From Elusimicrobiaceae bacterium (GTDB taxonomy: Bacteria > Elusimicrobiota > Elusimicrobia > Elusimicrobiales > Elusimicrobiaceae): DNA of 43,478 bases. The DNA lies in assembly GCA_017961295.1 (NCBI GenBank), contig JAGCXL010000037.1, forward strand, positions 1 through 43,478, given 5' to 3'. The notes beneath the pieces were generated by a model that did not search any database, was not told the origin of the DNA, and saw only the letters and a list, made by a program, of their open reading frames with translations. The translations under genes were made by a program, and so were the position numbers. This document shows positions 1 to 7,966 of the stretch, in pieces; position 1 is the stretch's first letter; every line of letters starts with the position of its first letter.

Positions 1-1136
1 AGTTTGCGGTCTACAATTTTTACTAAGGCATAATGTCGGGCCGCCACAAAGCGTGCCGTATACGGGGAAGAGGTTGCGCGTTTGGTGGGTAGCGCAGCAG
101 CAGTACCTAAGGTAACATAGGTTACCCCGCGGGGGTGACTTTCGTCGTTACGTAGCGGGAAAGTGCGTTCATAATCGGTATCCCCGCCTTGCAATACTAA
201 GTGCACACGATACATTTCAAAAATTTTGACCCAAGCGTCCGCAATTTCCGGGCGGCTCCCTTTCATACCGCTGGAATAAGCAGGCGCGTTCATGACCACA
301 ATTTTCCATTTGTCCGCCGCGCTGGAAAGGGTAGTTTTAAGCCATTTGGTTTGGGCAGATTCCTCGTCAATTTCCGGGGCCCATACTGCCCCTTCCACCA
401 GGTTGGTATCCAGCACGATAAACCGGGCGTTTGCCGTATCAAAATAAAAATATTTGGGAGTGGCGTTGCTCCAGGGCATATCGTGGTAACGGGTATAATT
501 GTTGTACAAAAAGGGTTTGCTTTCCCGGTCTTGTCGGTCGGGCCCATATTCTTGCGGGCCAAGCGCGGCTATTAACGGCATTTTTTTAAAGACTTCCTCA
601 AAAGGTTTAAAAAGTTCTTTATCCGCATCGGCGTTAAGGCCGCTGAACGTTAAATTGCCGGTATGCAATACAAAATCCGCCCGTTCCCCGTTCATGAGGT
701 GGGCAATCGCTTGACGCGCTTGCGCAGAAGTGTCTTCGGCAGGGTTCAGGTCCAGCGGACTGCCGGTATTCCCCAGGGCTAAGAAGGAGACTACTTTGCG
801 TTCAGCCGAAAACAGCGTGCGGAAAGTACCGTTTATCGGCTCTTGTACTCCGTCACGGGCGGCATTGGAAACATACAAATGGTAGCAATAATCTTGATTG
901 GGAACTAGTCCATACAGGACTGCCTTATGATTATAGGCAGCCGGAGTTACCGTCATGATTTGGTTGCAACGCGGAACCGGCCCATATTCCAGCCAGGAAG
1001 CAGCCGGGACACTGGTTTGCCAACGAAGCGTCATTGACGTAGGGGTAGGGTTTTCCAAATACGGCCCTCGAATAATTTGGGCCGCATGCGCCCACCCTGT
1101 CAATAAGCAGAGGGTAACTAATAAAAAATTCTTCAC
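1..1136 (-). CDS. Secreted purple-acid-phosphatase-like protein, probable pseudoenzyme (C-terminus beyond window)
   Basis: Starts at a GTG (1134-1136) and runs off the left edge after 378 codons. A signal peptide (residues 1-18, ending AHA) is followed by a fibronectin-like N-terminal domain (about 20-110; IIRGPYLENPTPTSMTLRW) and a metallophosphoesterase-like domain, the order seen in purple acid phosphatases. The five family motif blocks are recognisable, but their metal ligands are replaced: GDxG is GNTG (122-125), GDxxY is GNLTF (160-164), GNHE is GPQE (193-196), the HxPxYSSG block is NAPAYSSG (283-290), and GHxHxYER is GGDTDYER (317-324). The fold therefore looks kept and the metal centre lost. 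No ATG is in frame upstream. A -10-like TACAAT lies 6 nt before the GTG. The fold is fairly certain; the lack of catalysis is inferred. It is single here, divergent from the next gene. Confidence 0.8.
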   Translation of the reverse strand, partial: MKNFLLVTLCLLTGWAHAAQIIRGPYLENPTPTSMTLRWQTSVPAASWLEYGPVPRCNQIMTVTPAAYNHKAVLYGLVPNQDYCYHLYVSNAARDGVQEPINGTFRTLFSAERKVVSFLALGNTGSPLDLNPAEDTSAQARQAIAHLMNGERADFVLHTGNLTFSGLNADADKELFKPFEEVFKKMPLIAALGPQEYGPDRQDRESKPFLYNNYTRYHDMPWSNATPKYFYFDTANARFIVLDTNLVEGAVWAPEIDEESAQTKWLKTTLSSAADKWKIVVMNAPAYSSGMKGSRPEIADAWVKIFEMYRVHLVLQGGDTDYERTFPLRNDESHPRGVTYVTLGTAAALPTKRATSSPYTARFVAARHYALVKIVDRK

Positions 1137-1142
1137 CCCCTT

Positions 1143-1151
1143 ATTGTAGCA
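1143..1151 (-). promoter_or_regulatory. Extended -10 (TGCTACAAT) abutting the phosphatase-like gene
   Basis: On the minus strand TGC-TACAAT is followed by six bases (AAGGGG) and the GTG start. Transcription would begin at or next to the start codon, giving a leaderless mRNA. No convincing -35 box is seen. The same 9-mer sits at the same place before two other genes in the window. Confidence 0.5.
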
Positions 1152-1218
1152 AAAATAAAGGGAATATTTCTCATAAAAAACTACCGAAAGTGCTTAAAAT
1201 TTTGTTAAATAAACTTAT

Positions 1219-2091
1219 ATGAAAAAAATTTTACTATTCGCAGTAATTTGGGGTTTAACCCCCGTTGCTTTATCCGCCGGCGAATTTACCGGCGCAGCCG
1301 AGTATATGGGTTCTTCGCGGTTTAATCAAGTCAAAGCGCGCGGAATATGGCAGTTTGGACTTAATTGGTCTACCGGATTAGAAGGGAAATATGCCAAAGA
1401 AGACGTGTTTAAAGATCCTGTTTTTGCTTTAAAAGCGCCGCTTTCGTTTTCAAATGACTTGGTGACTTTTTCGATTTCTCCTTTTTATTACTTTAAAAAT
1501 AAAAGTGATCCGCAACAGTCTTATCAAGCGTTTGGAGTGTCCGGTAAATTGATTATGACGTTGGAAGATGACTCCGTCAACGAGCTTTATTCCCATGCTT
1601 ACGTTGGGGCTGCCTTCGCCCGCCAAAGAGGCGTTTTGTTCCTGGAAGATAATAGTGTAAACAATCAGTATTATTCTCAAGCCGCCTATACGGTGGGGCT
1701 ACATAAAAATTTCTTTCGGGCGTTTAGTTTTGAAGCAATCGGTACGGTTTTCCAATACCCAGATGGTATTTCTAAAGTGACTGACTTCCGGGGTATTTTG
1801 GACCAGCACGATTTGGCCTTTTTACAAAGTTACGATATTGTGCACGAGTTGCCCAAATATACCGTGGGCGGCCGGTTAACCCGCTTGTGGGCGGATCGTC
1901 GGGCTACGTTGTACGCTAGTTACCGTTTCGGTGAGTTCTATACCGCCGATCCGGAACACTCGGTAGTAGTGGGTAACAGCTTTGCATTGGCAGAGTGGGC
2001 CTCGTGTGATGTTGCTTACAACCATATTCGTACCGTACATAATCAGGACAAACGCGATATCTTTTACGCGCAAATGCGTTTTGTATTTTAG
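1219..2091 (+). CDS. Outer-membrane-type beta-barrel protein, unrecognised family
   Basis: 290 residues with an N-terminal signal peptide (MKKILLFAVIWGLTPVALSA, cleavage near residue 20). The mature part is rich in alternating polar/aromatic stretches that look like beta strands, such as FSISPFYYF, ATLYASYRF and FYAQMRFVF. It ends in Phe, the usual C-terminal residue of outer-membrane barrels recognised by the BAM machinery. I do not recognise a named family. No Shine-Dalgarno is visible and an AT-rich -10-like TAAATA lies 7 nt upstream of the ATG. It heads a run with a histidine kinase 8 nt downstream, a helical protein and an AI-2E permease, so a surface role linked to signalling or export is possible but unproven. 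Confidence 0.6.
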   Translation: MKKILLFAVIWGLTPVALSAGEFTGAAEYMGSSRFNQVKARGIWQFGLNWSTGLEGKYAKEDVFKDPVFALKAPLSFSNDLVTFSISPFYYFKNKSDPQQSYQAFGVSGKLIMTLEDDSVNELYSHAYVGAAFARQRGVLFLEDNSVNNQYYSQAAYTVGLHKNFFRAFSFEAIGTVFQYPDGISKVTDFRGILDQHDLAFLQSYDIVHELPKYTVGGRLTRLWADRRATLYASYRFGEFYTADPEHSVVVGNSFALAEWASCDVAYNHIRTVHNQDKRDIFYAQMRFVF

Positions 2092-2099
2092 GAAGATTT

Positions 2100-2840
2100 A
2101 TGACAGAGCACGAAGCATTATCCGCCAAGGCATTAACGTTAATTTCACATAAATTACGTACACCGCTTTCCATTATCAACGGATATTCCGAAGCGGTGTT
2201 GTCTCAGGCGCAAAAAGAGAAGTTTTCTCCCTTTACTACTAAAGCATTGGGGGAAATCCACAAACAGGGAAGCCGTATGTCAGTATTATTAGAAAAGCTG
2301 ATGGCTTTTAACCAAGTGCTTTGTGCCCAACCGGAAAATTTGGAAAAACAGACCGTTCCCTTAAAGGAACTGATTAAAGAGTGTGCCTCCAAGGCTATTG
2401 CTCAGGAAGAAACCGATACCGGGCTTCCCGCACAACCCAACGGAGGAGTGAAAAAGGGTACGTTTATTGAGATTGATTGTTCCGGTCAACTCACGTTGCA
2501 AGCAAACGAAAACATGCTTAAGTTGTGCGTGTCTGAGTTATTGACCAACGCCATTAAGTTTAATAACAAAATGGAAAAAATTATTAAAGTGCAAGTGGCT
2601 AATCACGGGGATAGTATTTCGATTGCGGTGCGGGATTACGGGGTAGGGATTCGCCCGCAGGACGTATCTAAAATTTTTGAACCTTTTTATCAGGTAGATG
2701 ATTATTTTACAGGCCAAATCAGCGGGTGGGGTTTGGGGCTACCGATGGTACAGCGTGTGTTAAATTTACACAACGGTTCCATTAGCGTTGTATCGGACCG
2801 GGGATTAGGGTCCATTTTTACACTTTCTTTTCCGTTATGA
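2100..2840 (+). CDS. Stand-alone soluble sensor histidine kinase
   Basis: 246 residues consisting almost only of the kinase core. The HisKA dimerisation helix carries SHKLRTPL with phospho-acceptor His17. The HATPase_c domain shows the N box (ELLTNAIKFNN), G1 (DYGVGI), F box (FEPFYQ) and G2 (GWGLGL). There is no transmembrane segment and no PAS, GAF or HAMP region before the H box, so the signal must come from a partner protein. The start follows AGGAAG at 2091-2096. The gene overlaps the next one by 4 nt (ATGA). No response regulator lies next to it, so it is an orphan kinase. Kinase identity is certain; the stimulus is unknown. Confidence 0.9.
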   Translation: MTEHEALSAKALTLISHKLRTPLSIINGYSEAVLSQAQKEKFSPFTTKALGEIHKQGSRMSVLLEKLMAFNQVLCAQPENLEKQTVPLKELIKECASKAIAQEETDTGLPAQPNGGVKKGTFIEIDCSGQLTLQANENMLKLCVSELLTNAIKFNNKMEKIIKVQVANHGDSISIAVRDYGVGIRPQDVSKIFEPFYQVDDYFTGQISGWGLGLPMVQRVLNLHNGSISVVSDRGLGSIFTLSFPL

Positions 2841-3358
2841 ACGCACAAGAGTTATTAGAAAAAATTTCCGCTCAATGTGATGCGCTGCGCGATTTGTTGC
2901 AGGAGCAGGCACCTTTGCTGCGGGATTTTAGCCGTCGGCTGTTACAAATTAGCCAGCAACTTCGCAAAAATATGGAAGTGCGGGATGTGGATTTTGCCGG
3001 GCAATTTAATGAATATGTTGCAAATTTACGCCGTACGCTGGATGAAATAGAACCCTCCTGGACTGAGTTGCGCGGTGCGGTGCGGCAAGTTCCTGCGAAG
3101 GACTGGACGGGGGATTTAGCACTGGCTGCCAAAGGGCTTAACAGCCGGGCCAAAGCACTCTCGCGGGCGTGTGATGAATTTGTCAGCGAATATGAATCTT
3201 TTTGTAAACAATACAAAAATTTTACGGCAGCCAAACTGCAGGTCTGGTTGTTGACTTCTTGCCAAAACGATGTAGTTAGTTTAACCGATAAGGTGCTTTT
3301 TTTGGCGCGTGAACTGGCCCGTAAAACGGACGAAAACAGGGAGCCTATATCTTTATGA
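2837..3358 (+). CDS. Helical (coiled-coil-like) cytoplasmic protein, unknown function
   Basis: 173 residues, almost entirely predicted helix, with many Leu/Ala/Glu/Arg heptad-like stretches (ELLEKISAQCDALRDLLQEQ; RRLLQISQQLRKNMEVRD). No signal peptide or membrane segment is visible and I recognise no family. It is translationally coupled on both sides: its ATG overlaps the kinase stop, and its own stop overlaps the start of the AI-2E permease (ATGA at 3355-3358). The position suggests it works with the kinase or the permease, for example as an adaptor, but nothing in the sequence proves this. Confidence 0.6.
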   Translation: MNAQELLEKISAQCDALRDLLQEQAPLLRDFSRRLLQISQQLRKNMEVRDVDFAGQFNEYVANLRRTLDEIEPSWTELRGAVRQVPAKDWTGDLALAAKGLNSRAKALSRACDEFVSEYESFCKQYKNFTAAKLQVWLLTSCQNDVVSLTDKVLFLARELARKTDENREPISL

Positions 3359-4371
3359 GAGATAAACCACTTTATTATTACTCTAAAGCCAGTGCTATTT
3401 GTTTAACGATTATTGCGGCTGGGATTGTAACGGCGTTCTTAGTTTATACCAAAGCGGTATTGATTCCGCTAGTCATTTCTATTTTTTTCTATACCATTTT
3501 GGTACAAATGACGTTGTTTTTGCGGCACAAATTTTCCTTTCCTCGGTGGTTGGCATTAAGCGTGGCGATTTTGTCATTTGTGGCGTTTTTTGTGGGAATC
3601 GTTTGTTTCACGGTAAATTCGGTGGGCGATTTTCTAAAAGGGGCTGATTTGTACCGCCAAAACTTGATTGCTACAGTATCGGATTTGTTAACCCGTTTAC
3701 AAGCCCACGGCATCAACATTAACCAGACGCTTATTGAGAATTATTTGCACGATTTGCCTGTTTTTAACTGGGTGCGTAACTTGGGGGGGAGGCTCTTTAG
3801 CATTTTTTCCAATTTTGTAATTATTTTACTGTTTATGATTTTCTTTTTGTTCGGTAGCAAAAAAACGCCTCCGATTACCAATCCGGCCATTAAAGAAATG
3901 CTTTCTACGGTGTCGGCCTATTTGTCTATTAAGCTCATGGCTTCTATTGTAACTGGGGTTTTGGTAGCGGTTGTACTGCTGGGATTTAACGTGAAATTGG
4001 CTTTGGTGTTTGCCGTATTTGCGTTTCTGCTTAACTTTATTCCCAGTGTGGGGTCTATTACCGCAGTATTGTTGCCGATTCCGGTGCTGTTTTTACAGTT
4101 TGGAGTGGGGCCGGATTTCTTTATCATCATTGGGTTACTTAGTGCCATTGAGTTTGTTATTGGGAATTTGGCAGAGCCCCGTTTTTTGGGGGAAGACATG
4201 GACTTGCACCCCGCAGTGGTGATTGCTTCCCTCGTATTTTGGACGTTGGTATGGGGGGCACCGGGTGCATTTTTATCGGTACCGCTTACAGGGTCCATTA
4301 AAATTGTACTTAGCAAAATTAAGCACACTCGTCCGGTAGCGGAGTTTTTAGCGGGGCGTTTGCCCCATTAG
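3355..4371 (+). CDS. AI-2E family transporter (PerM/YdiK/TqsA superfamily)
   Basis: 338-residue polytopic inner-membrane protein, normal for the family. Two N-terminal hydrophobic segments (about 14-35 and 38-52) and a third near 65-85 precede a soluble stretch (about 88-140) and then the membrane-rich C-terminal half. The conserved family region is visible as FLLNFIPSVGSI followed by LAEPRFLGEDMDLHP and FWTLVWGAPGAFLSVPL. Members export small molecules or ions: TqsA affects AI-2 export, and others are Na+/H+ antiporter-like. The substrate cannot be assigned here. Last gene of the 1219-4371 unit; the start overlaps the preceding stop. Confidence 0.88.
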   Translation: MRDKPLYYYSKASAICLTIIAAGIVTAFLVYTKAVLIPLVISIFFYTILVQMTLFLRHKFSFPRWLALSVAILSFVAFFVGIVCFTVNSVGDFLKGADLYRQNLIATVSDLLTRLQAHGININQTLIENYLHDLPVFNWVRNLGGRLFSIFSNFVIILLFMIFFLFGSKKTPPITNPAIKEMLSTVSAYLSIKLMASIVTGVLVAVVLLGFNVKLALVFAVFAFLLNFIPSVGSITAVLLPIPVLFLQFGVGPDFFIIIGLLSAIEFVIGNLAEPRFLGEDMDLHPAVVIASLVFWTLVWGAPGAFLSVPLTGSIKIVLSKIKHTRPVAEFLAGRLPH

Positions 4372-4385
4372 GGGTGGCTTAAGGG

Positions 4386-4415
4386 TTGAATTGCAATTTG
4401 CGAAAATTGTACACT
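4386..4415 (+). promoter_or_regulatory. Probable greA promoter
   Basis: TTGAAT (4386-4391) and TACACT (4410-4415) are 18 bp apart, with the start codon 22 nt downstream of the -10. It fits a sigma-70-type promoter between the permease stop and greA. Confidence 0.5.
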
Positions 4416-4437
4416 GTTAGAAGCAAGGAGTTGTATT

Positions 4438-4911
4438 ATGTCAGAAGTGTTTTATGTAAGCCGTAAAAAATATGAAGAGCTATTGGAAGAGCTCAAAAAT
4501 TTAAAAGAAGTAAAAGCCCAGTTGGCCGAGGAAATTGGTACGGCTGCTGCCCAGGGTGACCTTAAAGAAAATGCCGAATATCATGCTGCCAAAGAAAAGC
4601 AAGCCCAAACCTTGGAACGTATCAATATGTTGGAGCTTCGCTTGCGCAATGCCCAAATCACCGATGATTTAACGGTGGATAAAAGCGAGGCCCGCATTGG
4701 GGCTACGGTTACGATTGTGGATCAAGCGGTAGATTTAGAATTTACCTATACCTTGGTGGGGCCTTCCGAGGCAAACCCGGACAAAGGGCTCTTATCGGTC
4801 AAGTCTCCGCTTGCTAATGCGGTACTGGGTAAAAAAGAAGGGGACGTATTTGAGGCGCAGCTTCCCCGCGGGCCGCGTAAATATAAGCTTGTAAAATTAG
4901 AATACAAATAA
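4438..4911 (+). CDS. greA: Transcription elongation factor GreA
   Basis: 157 residues, the usual length. The N-terminal coiled coil (about 1-75) carries the family blocks LKNLKEVKAQLAEEI and GDLKENAEYHAAKEKQ; the acidic tip residues and ENAEYHAAKEKQ are diagnostic of GreA/GreB. The C-terminal FKBP-like domain follows (GATVTIVD, YTLVGPSEANPDKGLLSVKSPLANAVLGKKEGD). GreA binds the RNA polymerase secondary channel and stimulates cleavage of backtracked transcripts. A good Shine-Dalgarno (AAGGAG) lies 7 nt before the ATG. It has its own promoter and a strong terminator, so it is probably monocistronic. Confidence 0.97.
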   Translation: MSEVFYVSRKKYEELLEELKNLKEVKAQLAEEIGTAAAQGDLKENAEYHAAKEKQAQTLERINMLELRLRNAQITDDLTVDKSEARIGATVTIVDQAVDLEFTYTLVGPSEANPDKGLLSVKSPLANAVLGKKEGDVFEAQLPRGPRKYKLVKLEYK

Positions 4912-4925
4912 ACCAATCATTACAA

Positions 4926-4954
4926 AAAAACCCCCGGCTATGCCGGGGGTTTTT
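4926..4954. terminator. Bidirectional terminator between greA and the convergent gene
   Basis: A perfect 13-bp stem (AAAAACCCCCGGC / GCCGGGGGTTTTT) with a 3-nt loop has a T run on either strand. It serves greA and the convergent gene ending at 4963. Confidence 0.9.
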
Positions 4955-4962
4955 ACTGACAA

Positions 4963-6225
4963 CTAGTGTAGATTTTGGTTGCGGATGCGCATAATTTCTT
5001 GGAACATACCGGACTCGTCTTTTTGACGCCAATATTGCAAACTGTCCCACAGGAGTTCTTCGTCTTCAAAGGGAACAAATCCTTCATTTGAGAAAGCGCT
5101 TGAGTGGAGCATTTCGGGATAGCTGCGTTTGGTTTGCTTTACAAAACGGGCAAATAAAGCCAGGGTATCTGCTTGAGACAAGACTGGCGGTTGTTGGGCA
5201 GAATCCCAAATTACCTGTATTTGCTTGCGATAGGAAATTAAGGGGTTAAATTTGTTAATTTCATCGTGTTGCACGATCCATTGGTATTCTTCCCACAGTT
5301 CCTGTTCCTGTTTGTTGCGGGTATTCCACTTGGGCAGGTAACCGCCGTTGTTGCGGATGAACGTATCCAAGCGCATGGCAAAGGCTTCGTAATAGACCGT
5401 TTGCAATTGGATAATTTCCGAGAATTTGGCAGCACTTAAGCGGCTTTGATATTGGTTGTGCGCTTCTTTAATGACAGCTCTGAAAGCACCGTATTCCTCT
5501 AAGGTGTTAAGGGAATTGGCATTTAAAAAGTATTTCAGACGCCCTTTAACCTCTTGGTCCACCAGCGGATTGTACATTAGGCGGCGCAAGTTTAAGTTCA
5601 TTTGATGCGGATGGCGCACGGTATAGTCAAAAGCGGAGTCTTCAAAGGATTTATCCAAACAGAAGTAGTCCGTCAAGTCCTGGGCCATAGCGTAGATGTT
5701 TAATTCTTCCAGGTTATTTAGCAAGGTTTGGCGCAGATAGTGGCTCTTGATGTTTGCTTGGATATCCTGCGCTAGGGACGAGATGCCCTCTTCGCTTAGT
5801 ACGGTAATATTTAAGATATTGTTGCGAATAGCGCGCGCGGCATCAATTTCCGGTTTGTAAAAAAGATTTTCGTCGCGCATTTTTACTAAAATTTCTTTTT
5901 CCACCGGTTGGCCGGCTACTAATAAGCTGGAATTTTTAAACTCCTGTTGTGGAAATTGATTATAATTGACAACGGGAAGTAGTTGTTCAGCCGCTTGGGT
6001 AGAAGTGCGGTTGAGTACTCCGGCGGCGATGGCACGTTGGATTTTGTCTGTGGTAGGACGGGAAAAAACAAAACGTTGCGTAACGCCGCGGGTAGTACGC
6101 GGGGCGTGAAAGAGGGCATGGCCCCCCTTGACAATTTCTTTACCGCCACCGGCAAATGCGGCAACGGCAGTGCTTGCGCAGAGTACAGCTACAGCCAATT
6201 TTTTACAGGTTAGTGATATCTTCAT
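4963..6225 (-). CDS. Exported protein of unknown function
   Basis: 420 residues with a clear signal peptide (MKISLTCKKLAVAVLCASTA, cleavage near AFA/GGG, residues 23-26). The mature protein is mostly helical and polar, with no transmembrane segment, no lipobox and no cysteine cluster; I see no catalytic motif. A basic stretch after the signal (HAPRTTRGVTQRF) precedes a long helical body rich in Asn, Gln and Tyr. I recognise no family. It stands alone between the greA terminator and the GH57 terminator. No Shine-Dalgarno is seen; a TATAGT box lies 6 nt before the ATG, suggesting a leaderless message. Confidence 0.75.
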   Translation of the reverse strand: MKISLTCKKLAVAVLCASTAVAAFAGGGKEIVKGGHALFHAPRTTRGVTQRFVFSRPTTDKIQRAIAAGVLNRTSTQAAEQLLPVVNYNQFPQQEFKNSSLLVAGQPVEKEILVKMRDENLFYKPEIDAARAIRNNILNITVLSEEGISSLAQDIQANIKSHYLRQTLLNNLEELNIYAMAQDLTDYFCLDKSFEDSAFDYTVRHPHQMNLNLRRLMYNPLVDQEVKGRLKYFLNANSLNTLEEYGAFRAVIKEAHNQYQSRLSAAKFSEIIQLQTVYYEAFAMRLDTFIRNNGGYLPKWNTRNKQEQELWEEYQWIVQHDEINKFNPLISYRKQIQVIWDSAQQPPVLSQADTLALFARFVKQTKRSYPEMLHSSAFSNEGFVPFEDEELLWDSLQYWRQKDESGMFQEIMRIRNQNLH

Positions 6226-6231
6226 ATTTAT

Positions 6232-6237
6232 ACTATA
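6232..6237 (-). promoter_or_regulatory. -10 box (TATAGT) six nt before the exported-protein start
   Basis: On the minus strand TATAGT-ATAAAT-ATG. The spacing puts the transcription start at the start codon. The same arrangement and nearly the same bases (TATAGT-ATAAGT-ATG) occur before the PpiC lipoprotein gene at 23153. Confidence 0.45.
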
Positions 6238-6304
6238 TGAATATTTGGGTAGAAAAACGAGGGCCTTTAGGCCTAGGAGTGCCTAGGTCTTTAGTACTAT
6301 ATAA

Positions 6305-6333
6305 AAGGGGCCGGCATGCATGCCCGACCCCTT
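6305..6333 (-). terminator. Terminator of the DUF4912-GH57 operon
   Basis: AAGGGG (6305-6310) pairs with CCCCTT (6328-6333) around the palindrome GGCATGCATGCC. The A run at 6303-6306 becomes the U tract on the minus strand. Just beyond it, 6261-6287 holds two more short palindromes (GGCCTTTAGGCC and a CCTAGG pair) whose role is unclear. Confidence 0.7.
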
Positions 6334-6340
6334 AGCAAGA

Positions 6341-7963
6341 TTAGTATTTAGCGAGGACCGCTTCTTTGGCGGCGGTGGAATAGACGCGGTAGTCCATTTG
6401 TTGAAAGATCGAATCGCGCATTTCCAAATTAAATACGTAGCCCTCATCAATACGGTTACCGATAATCTGTTCGTAGAGTTCGTTGAAGCGTTTGATGTGG
6501 TCTTTAGTGCGTTTGGTGGAATATTCTTTAGCCGTTCCGGTAGTCATCAAAAAGGCCCAATCGGACGATTGCATCAGCACCAGTTCGCGTGCCAATTGAT
6601 TTAAGGCACGGCGCAAAAGACCCTGCGCATCCGGGAAGCGGTTGGCCAGTTCCATCATGCGCTCAGCCGATTTAATAAGATGCCGGTAAATCCAATCATT
6701 GCCACTATTAAGCCACACATCATGATATCCTTTGTCGCCCCAAGAGGACATGGACGGTTGCACCACTTGGTTTTCCGGATACATTTGCAAATATTCCATG
6801 GGGGTAATGAGTTTGATTTCATCTTGGTCGTAATAGATTTTTTTGAATAAGAATTCCAAAAAATCAATTCCTTCGTACCACCAGTGTCCGTATAATTCGG
6901 CATCATACATGGAAACGACAAGCGGCTTGCGGTCAATAATGGTGCTTAAATATTCAATCTGTTTTTGACGGTTGAACATAAAGTTGCCTGCATGTTGGGC
7001 GGCCACATCGCGTGCTTCTTGCGGGTAATAGGCCTGTTTTTGGTTAAGAGGAACTCTACCCGTAATTTTGTGGTACTTCATGCCGATATTGCGGCGCACA
7101 CCGTCGGAGTGTAAGTAAGGTTTAATGTAATCGTAATCGGAGTCGTAGCCCAGGTCTCGGTAGAACTCGCGGTAACGGTAGTCGCCGGGATAGCCGGACT
7201 CGGCACTCCACACTTGTTGGGCCGATTCCATGTCGCGCGCAAAAGCCGCTACACCCGTTTCCGGGCAATACACCGGTGCATATACGCCGTATTTGGGGCG
7301 CGGGGTACCGTGTAAAATGCCGTGCGATTCGGTAAAGAAAAAACGGATCCCTTCCTCGCGTAAAAATTTATCATCCCCGGGGTTATAGGCGCACTCGGCC
7401 AGCCAAATTCCGCGCGGGTTTTTGCCAAAACGGCTGCGGTAATCGTGCGCGGCAATTTTAATTTGGGCGTTGACGCTTTCTTTATGCACCATTAAGGGCA
7501 AATACCCGTGCGTAGCGCAACAGGTAATAATTTCCAGCTTGCCCATATCCTGAAATTTTTTAAAACCTTGCAACACATGTCCGTGATAGCGGTTTTCAAA
7601 CAAATCTTGGTAGCGGCGGAATTTGTCGTAATACATGTGGGCAACACTGGCAAATTCACTATTGCGGGTGCGCTCAATTTCTTTGGCGGAAAGTTCCACG
7701 CGTTGGTTTAAATAATGACGGAAACGCTCAATTAAAAGCGGGTCCTCCATCATGTTGCAAAGCGGCGGAGTCAAGGACATGGTCAAACGGAAATCACATC
7801 CTTCGTCTGTGAGTTTTTCAAACACACTGAGAAGGGGAATATAGGTTTCCACCATGGCTTCGTAAAACCAGTCTTCTTCTAAGAAGTCCGGATATTCCGG
7901 GTGTTTAATAAATGGCAGATGCGCGTGTAGCACAAGCGCTAAGTAGCCTTTTTCGTTTCCCAT
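6341..7963 (-). CDS. GH57 family 1,4-alpha-glucan branching enzyme
   Basis: 540 residues, typical of archaeal/bacterial GH57 branching enzymes such as TK1436. The N-terminus carries the family block LALVLHAHLPFIKHPE. The catalytic nucleophile is Glu190 in WLAECAYNPG and the acid is Asp354 in SMYDAELYGHWWYEG, at the expected places for this subfamily. The C-terminal region (about 410-540) is the helical domain (SSWGDKGYHDVWLN; ELVLMQSSDWAF). It transfers alpha-1,4 glucan segments to alpha-1,6 positions in glycogen synthesis. It is 3 nt downstream of the DUF4912 gene, so the two are co-transcribed. Branching rather than hydrolytic activity is inferred from the family. Confidence 0.92.
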   Translation of the reverse strand: MGNEKGYLALVLHAHLPFIKHPEYPDFLEEDWFYEAMVETYIPLLSVFEKLTDEGCDFRLTMSLTPPLCNMMEDPLLIERFRHYLNQRVELSAKEIERTRNSEFASVAHMYYDKFRRYQDLFENRYHGHVLQGFKKFQDMGKLEIITCCATHGYLPLMVHKESVNAQIKIAAHDYRSRFGKNPRGIWLAECAYNPGDDKFLREEGIRFFFTESHGILHGTPRPKYGVYAPVYCPETGVAAFARDMESAQQVWSAESGYPGDYRYREFYRDLGYDSDYDYIKPYLHSDGVRRNIGMKYHKITGRVPLNQKQAYYPQEARDVAAQHAGNFMFNRQKQIEYLSTIIDRKPLVVSMYDAELYGHWWYEGIDFLEFLFKKIYYDQDEIKLITPMEYLQMYPENQVVQPSMSSWGDKGYHDVWLNSGNDWIYRHLIKSAERMMELANRFPDAQGLLRRALNQLARELVLMQSSDWAFLMTTGTAKEYSTKRTKDHIKRFNELYEQIIGNRIDEGYVFNLEMRDSIFQQMDYRVYSTAAKEAVLAKY

Positions 7964-7966
7964 GTG

